Below are positions 7,515 through 17,177 of a DNA stretch of 64,000 bases, piece after piece. Made by a program: the position numbers and the translations under genes. Below the pieces are notes generated by a model. It searched no databases, was not told the DNA's origin, and was given only the letters and a program-made list of their open reading frames with translations. Origin of the DNA: an uncultured Mycobacterium sp. (GTDB lineage Bacteria > Actinomycetota > Actinomycetes > Mycobacteriales > Mycobacteriaceae); the NCBI GenBank assembly GCA_900078375.1, contig FLQS01000023.1:124001-188000 (forward strand), written 5' to 3'. How positions within the stretch are numbered: the stretch's first letter is position 1; each line of letters opens with the position of its first letter.

Positions 7515-10006
7515 GGCGGTGGAGGCGGGAGCGGAGCGCCTGCGTCACCCGGGACGACCGGCGGCGGCGCATCCGGTGCCCCCGGCACGCCGGGCGGCGC
7601 GGGAGGTCCTGCGGGCACGGTGATGGTGGTCGGCGGGCCGAGCGGAATCGTGATGCCCGGTGCGACTTCGATACTGGGCTGGATCACCTGGATCGACGGC
7701 GGCGGAGGCGGAGGCGGGGGTGCGGCCGGAACACCGGCATAGCCGCCGATCTCGGTCGGCTTCGGGAACGTCTCGTTGTCGGTGCCCTTGAGCGCCCCGT
7801 CCATCGTCGACTTCCAGATGTCGGACGGGATGCCCGAGCCGTACACCTGGCCACCGCCCTTGTTGACCAGCGGCTGGGTGCCGTCAGTGGTGCCCACCCA
7901 CACGGCCGTCGACAACGACGGCGTGTAGCCGACCATCCAGGCGTCGCGGTTGGCATCGGTGTCGCCGAGCTGATTGGTACCGGTCTTGGCCGCCGAGGCC
8001 CGCCCGCCGGCCAGGTTGTGCCCGTTGGACCAGCCCGCAATCGGCTGCATGGCCGCAGTTACGTTGTCGGCGACCGCTTTCGGGATGCGTTGCTCGCCAC
8101 TGTTGTCCGATGTGCTGGCGTCGAAGAGCACCTCGCCGCGGGAGTTGACGACCTTCTCCACGAAGTGCGGCTTGTGATAGACGCCGGAGTTGGCCAGGGT
8201 CGCGTACGCCGAGGCCATGTCCAACACCCGGGTCTGGTACTGCCCCAGGACGATACCGTTGTTGGGCGGTCCGCCCTTGCCGTCCTCGGACAGCGTGTGA
8301 TCCACGCCCGGGAAGCTCTCGGCGATACCCGCGCTGTGCGCGGCGTCGGCGACGTCACTCGGACCGTTCTTGAGCTTGAGCATCAACCGGTAATACGAGG
8401 TATTCAGCGATCGCTTGAGCGCTTCGGCGATGTTGCAGACACCGCAGCCTTCGCCTTCGACGTTCGTGATCGTGATGCCGTTGAGGGTCACCGGCGAGCT
8501 GTCCACCTGGTAGCCCAGCCCGATGCCCTGCTCGAGGGCGGCCACCAATGCGAACACCTTGAACGACGAGCCCGTCGGCAACCCGGCCTGGGCGAAGTCG
8601 AAACCCTGGGCGTCCGAGCCGCCGTAATAGGCCTTCACCCCACCGGTTTTCGGGTCGATCGACACCACCGCAGAGCGCATGTCCGGCATCTGGCCGTCCA
8701 GATATTTCGTCACCGCCTTCTCGGCGGCTTGCTGCGCCTGCGGGTCGATCGTCGTGGTGATCTGCAGGCCCTGGGTGTTCAGCGTCTGCTCGTCGATGTT
8801 GAACAAGTCGAGCAGTTCCTTGGTGACCTGGCGTTCGATCAGGCCGTTGGGCCCGGTGGTGACGTTGGCCGCCCGGGCCTGCTCCGGCGGCACGGTCGGC
8901 GGGAAGACCTGTTGGGCGCGTTCCTCTTTGGACAGCGCACCCATGGTCACCATGCCGTCGAGCACCCAGTTCCAGCGCTGGGCCGCGCCCTCGGGATCGA
9001 TCGCCGGATCCAGCGTCGACGGTCGCTGGACGAGCGCCGCCAGCAGTGCACCCTCGGCGACGGTCAGCTGTTCGACCGGCTTGTTGAAGTACGCCTTCGA
9101 GGCCGCCGAGATGCCGTAGGCGCCGCGGCCGAAATAGATGATGTTCAGGTACGCCTGCAGCACTTGGTCTTTGGACCACTCGCTCGACATCTTCGTGGAG
9201 ATGACGAGTTCCTTGGCCTTGCGGACCACGCCACCGATGCCCGACCGGGCGTCGCCCACGAGCGCGTTCTTCACGTACTGCTGGGTGATCGTCGAGGCGC
9301 CCTGCAGGTCACCACCGAGGAGGTTGTTCTTGAGTGCCCTGGCGAACCCCGACAGCGAAAACCCCGGGTTCGTGTAGAAGTCGCGGTCCTCGGCAGCCAT
9401 CACCGCGTTGCGCACCGGAACCGGTATCTGGTCGATGCTGACGTCGACTCGGTTGCCTTCGGGGGGAACGATCTTCGCCAGCTCCGAGCCGTCGCTGGCC
9501 AGGATCGTCGACACCTGGTTGGTCCGCAGGTCACCGGGCTGGGGCACCTTCACGATCATGTACGCCATGCCGAAGGTGATCATCGGCAGCACGACCACCA
9601 GCACCACCGCGATGTACAGCGAGCGTCGCACCCACTTCCAGTTGACCTGCTGGGAGAAGCTCGGCGGCTTCGGGGGCGGCGGGCCGCCCGGTCCGCCACT
9701 CCTCGGCGGAGGTGGTGGTGGCGGCGGGAACTTCGGCGGTGGCGTGCCGTCCAGGGCCGCCTTGACGACGTCGATCGGGTCGCGCAGCGGCACGGTGTCG
9801 TCGCGGATCGGCTCCATGATCGACGTCAACCGATCATCGGGGGGCACTTGGCGGCGGGGCGCGCTGCGGGTCGGACCGGGCGACTCCGTTGCGCCGGCTA
9901 TCCGGAACTTGGTGGTCGGCGCCTCGTGTTTACCGGTCGCATCATCGGGCCCTGATCCCGTGCGATTGTCAGTGCCAGGCCCGTCGTGACGCCCTTCGCT
10001 ATTCAC
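7511..10006 (-). CDS. ponA1: Class A penicillin-binding protein PonA1 (bifunctional transglycosylase/transpeptidase)
   Basis: This enzyme polymerises and cross-links peptidoglycan at the pole. About 130 cytoplasmic residues rich in proline precede one membrane segment. The GT51 domain follows, with A-A-E-D-R-x-F-Y and the G-A-S-T-I-T-Q-Q motif. The transpeptidase has S480-S-F-K483, S-L-N and K-T-G-T. The C-terminal tail of about 80 residues is proline-rich. I prefer the GTG at 10006 because it overlaps the upstream stop; an ATG about 63 codons downstream is possible. Residue numbers assume the GTG start. Confidence 0.93.
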   Translation of the reverse strand: MNSEGRHDGPGTDNRTGSGPDDATGKHEAPTTKFRIAGATESPGPTRSAPRRQVPPDDRLTSIMEPIRDDTVPLRDPIDVVKAALDGTPPPKFPPPPPPPPRSGGPGGPPPPKPPSFSQQVNWKWVRRSLYIAVVLVVVLPMITFGMAYMIVKVPQPGDLRTNQVSTILASDGSELAKIVPPEGNRVDVSIDQIPVPVRNAVMAAEDRDFYTNPGFSLSGFARALKNNLLGGDLQGASTITQQYVKNALVGDARSGIGGVVRKAKELVISTKMSSEWSKDQVLQAYLNIIYFGRGAYGISAASKAYFNKPVEQLTVAEGALLAALVQRPSTLDPAIDPEGAAQRWNWVLDGMVTMGALSKEERAQQVFPPTVPPEQARAANVTTGPNGLIERQVTKELLDLFNIDEQTLNTQGLQITTTIDPQAQQAAEKAVTKYLDGQMPDMRSAVVSIDPKTGGVKAYYGGSDAQGFDFAQAGLPTGSSFKVFALVAALEQGIGLGYQVDSSPVTLNGITITNVEGEGCGVCNIAEALKRSLNTSYYRLMLKLKNGPSDVADAAHSAGIAESFPGVDHTLSEDGKGGPPNNGIVLGQYQTRVLDMASAYATLANSGVYHKPHFVEKVVNSRGEVLFDASTSDNSGEQRIPKAVADNVTAAMQPIAGWSNGHNLAGGRASAAKTGTNQLGDTDANRDAWMVGYTPSLSTAVWVGTTDGTQPLVNKGGGQVYGSGIPSDIWKSTMDGALKGTDNETFPKPTEIGGYAGVPAAPPPPPPPPSIQVIQPSIEVAPGITIPLGPPTTITVPAGPPAPPGVPGAPDAPPPVVPGDAGAPLPPPPP

Positions 10007-10433
10007 TGGCCGTGCGCGCGCCAGAGCGCGCCGTCTGGGTGCCCCGGCGTCCACGCGTCCCGTTGGTGGGACGCGGCGCTCCGAGCACATAGGACTTGAC
10101 CAAGTGATTCCATTCGCAGGTGCGGCATACCTCCACCACATGTACCGAAAACTCGTCGAACCGCGTCGCCAGCAACACCAGCTCCTCGGCGGTGCGCGCC
10201 GATCCGGAGACCGCGCCCAGGTGATCGCCGAACACCCAGGACACCAGCGTGAGCGGCTCCTTGCGGCAGATCGGGCACATCACCGAACTGGGCTTGCCGT
10301 GAAACTTGGCGGCGCGCAACAGATAGGGATTGGCGTCGCAGACCTCGGTCACACCCGTCCGGCCGGAGTACACCTCAGCCAGCAGGGAGCGTCGCCGAAG
10401 GGCGTAGTCCACCACCTGTCGCTGCAATCGCAC
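9999..10433 (-). CDS. DUF5318 protein (Rv0049 orthologue)
   Basis: This 144-residue protein starts at GTG 10433 with R-L-Q-R-Q-V-V-D-Y, as in mycobacterial orthologues; the open frame upstream has no family match. It contains two C-x-x-C-like pairs (C-P-I-C and C-R-T-C) that could bind zinc, H-L-G-A-V-S-G-S-A-R-T, and a basic tail. The function is unknown. Its last codons overlap the ponA1 GTG start, so it is probably part of PonA1 expression or regulation. Confidence 0.8.
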   Translation of the reverse strand: MRLQRQVVDYALRRRSLLAEVYSGRTGVTEVCDANPYLLRAAKFHGKPSSVMCPICRKEPLTLVSWVFGDHLGAVSGSARTAEELVLLATRFDEFSVHVVEVCRTCEWNHLVKSYVLGAPRPTNGTRGRRGTQTARSGARTASE

Positions 10434-10545
10434 GATGACCAGAGTACGTCGGGGATCTGGGCACCGGCGTGCAACCGACTCGCGATTGCGCCGGTTTGTG
10501 CGCCTGGTCTGCGCTCTTGCCTGTCGAACTCTTACGATCAACGCC

Positions 10546-11403
10546 GTGGCGACTTCCCAGACGGCCAGCACGCGCGCCAAGGACGCTGACCGCAACGACA
10601 TCTGCCAGATCCTCGACACCGCGCTGTCGGAGGGGCAGCTGTCGATGAGCGAGCACCAGCAGCGGGTCAAGGGCGCCACCAACGCCACGACACTGGGTGA
10701 CCTGCGTGCCCTGGTCTCGGACCTGCAGACCGGCAATGCCCCCGTTCAACTGCCCACCCTGAAGAAGCCGCGGCTGTCGTCGTCGCCCGGCACAGGAGGC
10801 AGCTGGGGCATCCGCATCGCCATCATGGCCGTGCTGATCGTGCTGGGGATCGGCATCGGCTGGGGCCTGTACGGCAACACGCCCTCCCCGCTCAACTTCA
10901 CCTCCGACCCGGGCGCCAAGCCTGACGGGGTGGCTCCCGTGGTGCTGACCCCGCCGCGCCAGCTGCAGTCACTCGGCGGTCTCACCGGACTGCTCGAGCA
11001 GATGAAGAAGAAGTTCGGCGACACCAACGGCTTCCGGCTGGTGATCTATCCCGACTACGCGTCGCTGACGCGTCCCGATCCCAATGACGAGCGCCGCGAG
11101 CTGAGCTATACCTACCGCGGCGGCTGGGGCGACCCGAGCACCTCGGCGGCCGGCAGCGACGCCACGGTCGTGGACCTGGGCAAGTTCGACGTCAAAGCCG
11201 TCGTCGGCGTCCTGCGCGGTGCACCCGAGACGCTGAATATGAAGCCCGGCGATGTCAAGAGCACCTACCTGATCGTCGAGCCGACTCGAGATATCACCGC
11301 CCCGGGAACGGTGTCGATCTCGGTCTACGTCTCCAGCGATTTCGGCAGTGGCTACATCCAGCTCAATCCGGACGGCTCGGTCAAGCAGGTCAACTACCCC
11401 TAA
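10546..11403 (+). CDS. DUF1707-domain membrane protein (Rv0048c orthologue)
   Basis: The 285-residue protein starts at GTG 10546. A TACGAT -10 at 10533-10538 places the transcript start on the GTG, so it is likely leaderless. Residues 10-60 form a DUF1707 domain (R-x-x-I-C-Q-I-L-D-T-A-L-S-E-G-Q-L-S). One membrane segment lies near 85-108, followed by an extracytoplasmic beta-rich domain of about 170 residues. DUF1707 often occurs as a cytoplasmic cap on envelope proteins. The gene is divergent from the DUF5318-ponA1 operon, with about 110 bp between the two start codons. Confidence 0.75.
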   Translation: MATSQTASTRAKDADRNDICQILDTALSEGQLSMSEHQQRVKGATNATTLGDLRALVSDLQTGNAPVQLPTLKKPRLSSSPGTGGSWGIRIAIMAVLIVLGIGIGWGLYGNTPSPLNFTSDPGAKPDGVAPVVLTPPRQLQSLGGLTGLLEQMKKKFGDTNGFRLVIYPDYASLTRPDPNDERRELSYTYRGGWGDPSTSAAGSDATVVDLGKFDVKAVVGVLRGAPETLNMKPGDVKSTYLIVEPTRDITAPGTVSISVYVSSDFGSGYIQLNPDGSVKQVNYP

Positions 11404-11477
11404 TTCGGGGTTCTTTCGCCAAGCACGCCACCCGGTGGCAATCACCTGGATCGTTGGCGTCCAAGTAGCGCTAAATA

Positions 11478-11496
11478 TATCGCTCCGATACTATCG
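11478..11496. promoter_or_regulatory. Candidate PadR operator: overlapping TATCG/CGATA inverted repeats
   Basis: Three half-sites alternate as TATCG-ctc-CGATA-c-TATCG in an AT-rich island 48 bp before the padR start. GATACT (11487-11492) could act as the -10. PadR regulators commonly repress their own promoter through such dyads. The spacing differs from the classical ATGT-N8-ACAT site, so this is a candidate only. Confidence 0.35.
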
Positions 11497-11543
11497 CCGG
11501 AGGTGTCGAAGCACCGTAACGGCTGAGCAAAGGAGGTGACCCG

Positions 11544-12089
11544 GTGCTGGAGCTTGCCATCTTGGGTCTTCTCCTCGAATCCCCCATGCACGGCTACGAA
11601 CTGCGCAAACGACTGACGGGCCTGTTAGGCGCCTTCCGGGCGTTTTCTTATGGCTCGCTGTACCCGGCATTGCGCCGGATGCAGACCGACGGGTTGATCG
11701 TCGAGGACACCGCACCCGCGGGAACAACGGTGTTGCGTCGTGCCCGCCGGGTGTATCAGCTGACCGATGCCGGACGCCAGCGGTTCGCCGAGCTGGTGGC
11801 CGATACCGGTCCGCAGAACTACACCGACGACGGCTTCGGTGTGCACCTGGCGTTCTTCAACCGCACCCCGGCCGAGGCCCGGATGCGGATCCTGGAAGGC
11901 CGCCGACGCCAGGTGGAAGAACGCCGCGAAGGTCTGCGGGAGGCCATCGCCCGGGCGACCAATTCGCTCGACCGCTATACCCGCCAACTGCATCAGCTGG
12001 GCCTGGAGTCCAGCGAGCGGGAAGTCAAGTGGCTCAACGAGCTCATTGCCGCTGAGCGGGTGGCGCAGAGCCATCCTGACCAGGCCTGA
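11544..12089 (+). CDS. PadR-family transcriptional regulator (Rv0047c orthologue)
   Basis: The 181-residue protein carries the PadR winged helix at residues 1-85: L-E-L-A-I-L-G-L-L, P-M-H-G-Y-E-L-R-K-R-L, S-Y-G-S-L-Y-P-A-L-R-R-M, and a wing followed by Y-x-L-T-D-A-G. A C-terminal coiled-coil with R-R-R-Q-V-E-E-R-R dimerises. The GTG at 11544 follows an ideal AAGGAGGTGA. It lies 59 nt upstream of ino1, in the order kept in M. tuberculosis, so it may influence inositol synthesis. Confidence 0.88.
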   Translation: MLELAILGLLLESPMHGYELRKRLTGLLGAFRAFSYGSLYPALRRMQTDGLIVEDTAPAGTTVLRRARRVYQLTDAGRQRFAELVADTGPQNYTDDGFGVHLAFFNRTPAEARMRILEGRRRQVEERREGLREAIARATNSLDRYTRQLHQLGLESSEREVKWLNELIAAERVAQSHPDQA

Positions 12090-12148
12090 CGCGGCCACCG
12101 AAGTACCCGAACAGCAGCCAGTAGAAGTACGAGTTAGGAGAACGTCCC

Positions 12149-13255
12149 ATGACGGAGCACAACGGAGCATCGGCAGATGTGCGAGTCGCCATTGTCGGCG
12201 TCGGCAACTGCGCGTCCTCACTGGTCCAGGGCGTGGAGTACTACAAGGACGCCGACGCGAACGCCGCCGTCCCCGGCCTGATGCACGTAAAGCTCGGTCC
12301 CTACCACGTGCGCGATGTGAAGTTCGTCGCCGCGTTCGACGTCGACGCCAAGAAGGTCGGCTTCGATCTGTCGGAGGCCATCTTCGCGTCGGAGAACAAC
12401 ACCATCAAGATCGCTGACGTGCCGCCGACCGACGTCGTCGTGCAGCGCGGCCCGACCCTGGACGGCATCGGCAAGTACTACGCCGAGACGATCGAGATCT
12501 CCGACGAGCAGCCGGTCGACGTGGTCAAGGTGCTCAAAGACGCTCAAGTCGACGTGCTGGTGTCGTACCTGCCGGTCGGCTCGGACGAGGCCGACAAGTT
12601 CTACGCGCAGTGCGCCATCGACGCCAAGGTCGCGTTCGTCAACGCGCTGCCGGTCTTCATCGCCTCGGATCCGGTCTGGGCCAAGAAGTTCGAGGACGCC
12701 GGTGTGCCGATCGTCGGCGACGACATCAAGAGCCAGGTCGGCGCGACCATCACCCACCGCGTGATGGCCAAGCTCTTCGAGGATCGCGGCGTCACGCTGG
12801 ACCGCACGTATCAGCTGAACGTCGGCGGCAACATGGACTTCAAGAACATGCTCGAGCGCGAGCGCCTGGAGTCCAAGAAGGTTTCCAAGACCCAGGCCGT
12901 CACGTCCAACCTGACGGGCTCGCTGGCCGGCAAGATCGACGACAAGAACGTCCACATCGGACCGTCGGACCACGTCGCGTGGCTCGATGACCGCAAGTGG
13001 GCCTACGTGCGTCTCGAGGGCCGTGCCTTCGGTGACGTGCCGCTGAACCTGGAGTACAAGCTCGAGGTATGGGACTCGCCGAACTCGGCGGGGATCATCA
13101 TCGACGCGGTGCGTGCGGCCAAGATCGCCAAGGACCGCGGCATCGGCGGCCCGATCATCCCGGCTTCGGCCTACCTGATGAAGAGCCCGCCGAAGCAGCT
13201 GCCCGACGACATCGCCCGGACTCAGCTCGAGGAGTTCATCGCCGGCGACAGGTAG
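12149..13255 (+). CDS. ino1: Inositol-1-phosphate synthase
   Basis: The enzyme converts glucose-6-phosphate to 1L-myo-inositol-1-phosphate with internal NAD redox cycling. This feeds phosphatidylinositol, PIMs, LAM and mycothiol. The 368-residue actinobacterial form has the Rossmann motif V-G-V-G-N-C-A-S-S near 15-23, the G-G-N-M-D-F core, and S-K-K-V-S-K-T catalytic-lysine segments. AGGAGAA precedes the ATG. It lies downstream of padR and upstream of a hydrolase, as in M. tuberculosis. Confidence 0.95.
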   Translation: MTEHNGASADVRVAIVGVGNCASSLVQGVEYYKDADANAAVPGLMHVKLGPYHVRDVKFVAAFDVDAKKVGFDLSEAIFASENNTIKIADVPPTDVVVQRGPTLDGIGKYYAETIEISDEQPVDVVKVLKDAQVDVLVSYLPVGSDEADKFYAQCAIDAKVAFVNALPVFIASDPVWAKKFEDAGVPIVGDDIKSQVGATITHRVMAKLFEDRGVTLDRTYQLNVGGNMDFKNMLERERLESKKVSKTQAVTSNLTGSLAGKIDDKNVHIGPSDHVAWLDDRKWAYVRLEGRAFGDVPLNLEYKLEVWDSPNSAGIIIDAVRAAKIAKDRGIGGPIIPASAYLMKSPPKQLPDDIARTQLEEFIAGDR

Positions 13256-13335
13256 CCGTCAGCGACGAGAGTGCGGTGAGATCCGGATGGGACGCCCCAT
13301 CGCGATCGGGCCGCACTTTCGCGTTAGATGGACGC

Positions 13336-14229
13336 GTGATCTCCGATGACCAACTGATCGGACTCGACGAGTTCGCGCTGCTGCCCGAAAACGCCACCCA
13401 AGCCGGAGTGAGCGATCCGCTGCCCCCGGTGCAACGCATCGACCGCGGCACTGTCAGCGCCGTGCGCTGGGGCGCCGACCCGGCCCGCGTGGTCTTCCTG
13501 CACGGCGGCGGCCAGAACGCCCACACCTGGGACACCGTCATCCTCGGCCTCGGGACAAGCGCTCTGGCCGTGGACCTGCCCGGCCACGGCCGCTCGGCCT
13601 GGCGGGAAGACGGCGACTACGGCCCGAAGCTCAACGCCGACACCATCGAACCGGTGCTGCGTGAGCTGGCGGCCGACGCCGACCTGGTGGTCGGCATGTC
13701 GCTGGGTGGCCTGACGGCGTTGCGGCTGGCGACGACCGCACCCGATCTGGTCCGCAAACTGGTCCTCGTGGACGTCACCCCGTCGGCGCCCGAGCGCCAC
13801 GAACAGATGACCAAGGCGCAGATGGGAACCGTCGCGCTGGTCCAGGGCGACCGCACCTTCCCCAGCTTTCAGGCCATGCTTGACGTGACCATCGCCGCGG
13901 CACCCCACCGCGACCGAGACTCGTTGCGCCGCGGGGTGTTCCACAACTCCAAGCAGCTCGACGACGGCAACTGGACGTGGCGCTACGACACCTTCCGCAA
14001 GGGTGACGGCTTCGAGGGCCTGTGGGACGACGTGCCGGGGCTGACCGTGCCCACCACCCTGGTGCGCGGCGCCAACTCGTTCTTCGTCAACGACGATGAC
14101 GCCGACGAATTCGCGCGCACCGCACCGGGTTTCCAGCGGGTGATCGTGGTGCCCGATTCCGGCCACTCGGTGCAGGGCGACCAGCCCCGGGCACTGGTCG
14201 AGATCCTCCGTGGCGTGCTGGGCGGCTGA
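13336..14229 (+). CDS. Alpha/beta hydrolase, esterase-like (Rv0045c orthologue)
   Basis: The 297-residue alpha/beta hydrolase has the oxyanion segment H-G-G-G-Q-N-A-H-T-W-D, the nucleophile elbow G-M-S-L-G-G (G-x-S-x-G), and a C-terminal S-G-H-S-V-Q with the catalytic histidine. The M. tuberculosis counterpart is an esterase for short acyl chains. I chose the GTG at 13336: TTAGAT lies 6 nt upstream (leaderless), and the length matches the orthologue. The upstream in-frame extension runs back into ino1 and was discarded. Confidence 0.88.
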   Translation: MISDDQLIGLDEFALLPENATQAGVSDPLPPVQRIDRGTVSAVRWGADPARVVFLHGGGQNAHTWDTVILGLGTSALAVDLPGHGRSAWREDGDYGPKLNADTIEPVLRELAADADLVVGMSLGGLTALRLATTAPDLVRKLVLVDVTPSAPERHEQMTKAQMGTVALVQGDRTFPSFQAMLDVTIAAAPHRDRDSLRRGVFHNSKQLDDGNWTWRYDTFRKGDGFEGLWDDVPGLTVPTTLVRGANSFFVNDDDADEFARTAPGFQRVIVVPDSGHSVQGDQPRALVEILRGVLGG

Positions 14230-14304
14230 GCCGTTTCCCTGTTGTTCACCGGCTGATTCCCAGCAGCTTCACAGCTGATTCCCGGGCTGCCATACTTTCG
14301 CGGC

Positions 14305-16371
14305 ATGTCTCTGGTGCCGCTGAATCTGCTGATCAACCACGACGGGCGCTCCGCACGGCAACGGATCACCTGCCGCTACCGGTGCGGCGATGCCTGCGCG
14401 CATCCGGCGCCCAACACCAGCGACAACGCCTACTTCGGCGACCTTGTCCGCGAAGCGGTATCGCGGCGCTCCGCCCTCAAGGCCGCGGGCGTTGCGGTCC
14501 TCGCGGTCGGCGCGGGCTCGACGCTGGCGGCATGCGGCGGCGACACCGAGCCCACCGCGCAGTCCACACCATCGGCGCCGGCGGCACCGCAGGCAGGGAT
14601 GAACTTCACCGCCGTGGCACCCAACATCGAAGACGCCGTCGTCATCCCGCAGGGCTACCAGCAGGCGGTGGTGATCAGCTGGGGTGACCCGGTGCTGGCC
14701 GGTGCGCCCGCCTTCGACGTCACCAAGCAGACCGCCGCCGCGCAGCGTCAGCAGTTCGGCTTCAACAACGACTTCGCCGGCCTGCTGCCGATCGACGGAA
14801 ATCCGAACCACTACCTGCTCGTCGTCAACCACGAGTACACCACCGAACGGTTCATGTTCCCCGGCTACGACGAAAAGCACCCCACCCGTGAACAATTCGA
14901 CACCGCCGTCGCCGCGCACGGCCTGACGGTCGTCGAGGTCGAGCGCACCGCCGACGGGCTCAAACCGGTGCTGGGCCCCTACAACCGCCGGCTCACTGCC
15001 GACTCCCCGTTCACCCTCGTCGGACCGGCAGCAGGCAGCGACTTCGTCAAGACCTCCGCCGACACAGAAGGCCGGACCGTCAGCGGCACCATCAACAACT
15101 GTTCGGGCGGCATCACGCCATGGGGCACCGTGCTGTCCGGGGAAGAGAACTTCAACGCCTACTTCGGCTCGGCCGACGGAGCACCGGCACCCAGCCCGAT
15201 CGACGCCGACCGATGGAAGCGTTACGGCATCAAAGCCAAACCCAGCGAACGCCTTTGGGAGACCTTCGATCCGCGGTTCGACCCCACCAAGACCCCCAAC
15301 GAGGTCAACCGCTTCGGCTACGTCGTCGAACTCAACCCGTGGGATCCGCAGTCGAGGCCGGTCAAACACAGCGCGATGGGCCGCTTCAAACACGAGGCCG
15401 CCAACGTCTACGTCACGCCCGATGGGACGGTCGTTGCCTACAGCGGCGACGACGAACGCTTCGACTACATGTACAAGTTCATCTCTAGCAAGAACATCCA
15501 GCCTGGCCACGACGCCGCCGCGATAGCGCACAACATGACGATCCTCGACGAAGGCACGCTGTACGTCGCCAAGCTCACCACCGACATCCCGGCCAACCAG
15601 ATCGACGGATCCGGCGCGCTGCCCGCCGGCGGCTTCCGCGGATCGGGGACCTGGCTGCCGCTGCTGCGGTCCGGCCCGGGCGGGGCCGCGGAGTCGTTGG
15701 TCCCCGGCATGACGCCGCAGGAGGTCGCGGTGTTCACCCGGTTCGCCGGCGACAAGGCCGGCGCCACCAAGATGGACCGGCCGGAAGACTTCGAAGCCAA
15801 CCCGCGCAGCGGCAAGCTCTACGTCGCGCTGACCAACAACAACGAGCGCGGAGCGTCAGGCAAACCCGCCGCCGATGCGCCCAATCCCCGCAACGACAAC
15901 AAGAACGGGCAGATCCTCGAGATCACCGACGACCACGCCGGCACGACCTTCACCTGGGACCTCCTGCTGGTCTGCGGCGATCCCGCCGCGGCCGACACTT
16001 ACTTCGGCGGCTTCGACAAGTCGAAGGTCAGCCCAATCTCCTGTCCGGACAATCTCGCGTTCGACAAGCACGGTAACTTGTGGATCTCCACCGACGGCAA
16101 CGCCCTGTCATCCAACGATGGGCTGTTCGCCGTCGCGCTGGACGGGCCCAATCGCGGTGAGACACGCCAGTTTCTGACCGTCCCGATCGGGGCGGAAACC
16201 TGCGGGCCGATCGTGCTCGACGACCTCGTCACCGTCTCCGTGCAGCACCCCGGCGAGCATGACGACAACAGCATCGACGACCCCCTGTCCAACTGGCCCT
16301 CGGGCGGCAACGGCACCGCGCGCCCGTCGATCGTGGCGGTCTGGAAGAGCGGCGGGAATATCGGCGTCTAG
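14305..16371 (+). CDS. PhoX-family (DUF839) secreted phosphatase-like protein
   Basis: The 688-residue protein begins with the PhoX-type leader C-R-Y-R-C-G-D-A-C-A-H-P. A twin-arginine signal follows (S-R-R-S-A-L-K-A-A-G near residues 53-62), then a hydrophobic stretch and A-x-A-C-G, a possible lipobox. The body is a beta-propeller with acidic and E-E-N-F motifs that in PhoX bind Ca and Fe. PhoX enzymes hydrolyse phosphomonoesters outside the membrane. A TACTTT -10 at 14293 predicts a leaderless ATG. No Pho box was recognised. Confidence 0.75.
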   Translation: MSLVPLNLLINHDGRSARQRITCRYRCGDACAHPAPNTSDNAYFGDLVREAVSRRSALKAAGVAVLAVGAGSTLAACGGDTEPTAQSTPSAPAAPQAGMNFTAVAPNIEDAVVIPQGYQQAVVISWGDPVLAGAPAFDVTKQTAAAQRQQFGFNNDFAGLLPIDGNPNHYLLVVNHEYTTERFMFPGYDEKHPTREQFDTAVAAHGLTVVEVERTADGLKPVLGPYNRRLTADSPFTLVGPAAGSDFVKTSADTEGRTVSGTINNCSGGITPWGTVLSGEENFNAYFGSADGAPAPSPIDADRWKRYGIKAKPSERLWETFDPRFDPTKTPNEVNRFGYVVELNPWDPQSRPVKHSAMGRFKHEAANVYVTPDGTVVAYSGDDERFDYMYKFISSKNIQPGHDAAAIAHNMTILDEGTLYVAKLTTDIPANQIDGSGALPAGGFRGSGTWLPLLRSGPGGAAESLVPGMTPQEVAVFTRFAGDKAGATKMDRPEDFEANPRSGKLYVALTNNNERGASGKPAADAPNPRNDNKNGQILEITDDHAGTTFTWDLLLVCGDPAAADTYFGGFDKSKVSPISCPDNLAFDKHGNLWISTDGNALSSNDGLFAVALDGPNRGETRQFLTVPIGAETCGPIVLDDLVTVSVQHPGEHDDNSIDDPLSNWPSGGNGTARPSIVAVWKSGGNIGV

Positions 16372-16390
16372 CCGAACGTACGGTTGATGC

Positions 16391-17176
16391 GTGACCTTTC
16401 CCATTCGCATCGGCGTGCAACTGCAGCCGCAGCATTCCACTGATTACAACCAGATCCGCGACGCCGTCCGGCGCTGTGAGGACATCGGCGTCGACGTCGT
16501 CTTCAACTGGGATCACTTCTTCCCGCTGTACGGCGACCCCGACGGCGCGCACTACGAGTGCTGGACCATGCTGGGCGCCTGGGCCGAGCAGACCTCCCGT
16601 GTCGAGATCGGCGCGCTGGTTTCGTGTAACTCCTACCGCAATCCGGAGTTGCTGGCCGACATGGCCCGCACCGTCGATCACATCTCGGGCGGCCGGCTGA
16701 TCCTTGGTATCGGGTCGGGCTGGAAGCAGAAGGATTACGACGAGTACGGCTACGACTTCGGCACCGTTGGCAGCCGTCTCGACGATCTCGCCGGCGCGCT
16801 GCCGCGCATCAAATCCCGGCTGGCCAAGCTGAACCCGGCACCGGCGCGCGACATCCCGATCCTGATCGGTGGCCAGGGTGAGAAGAAGACCCTTCGCCTG
16901 GTCGCTGAGCACGGCGATATCTGGCACGGCTTCACCAACGCCGAGACCTACCCGGTCAAGGCCGAGGTACTCGAGCAGCATTGCTCCGATGTGAGCCGCG
17001 ATCCGGGCACCATCGAACGGTCCTCGGGAGTGGAGGGCCGCGACCCCGACGCCATCATCGCCAGTGCCGAGGCGCTGGCCGGGCTGGGGGTGACCCTGCT
17101 GACCGTCGGCACCGACGGCCCCGACTACAACCTCGGCCCGGCCGAAACCCTGATCCGCTGGCGCGACGCACGCTGA
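16391..17176 (+). CDS. LLM-class F420-dependent oxidoreductase (Rv0044c orthologue)
   Basis: This 261-residue TIM-barrel protein is of the luciferase-like flavin/F420 class. It shows R-I-G-V-Q-L-x-P-Q at the N-terminus, V-F-N-W-D-H-F near 40, S-G-G-R-L-I-L-G-I-G-S-G-W, and P-I-L-I-G-G-Q-G-E-K-K. The C-terminal part is short, as in the TIGR03854-like subgroup. The start is GTG 16391, with TACGGT at 16379-16384 giving a leaderless transcript. Substrate unknown. Confidence 0.8.
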   Translation: MTFPIRIGVQLQPQHSTDYNQIRDAVRRCEDIGVDVVFNWDHFFPLYGDPDGAHYECWTMLGAWAEQTSRVEIGALVSCNSYRNPELLADMARTVDHISGGRLILGIGSGWKQKDYDEYGYDFGTVGSRLDDLAGALPRIKSRLAKLNPAPARDIPILIGGQGEKKTLRLVAEHGDIWHGFTNAETYPVKAEVLEQHCSDVSRDPGTIERSSGVEGRDPDAIIASAEALAGLGVTLLTVGTDGPDYNLGPAETLIRWRDAR

Positions 17177-17177
17177 T

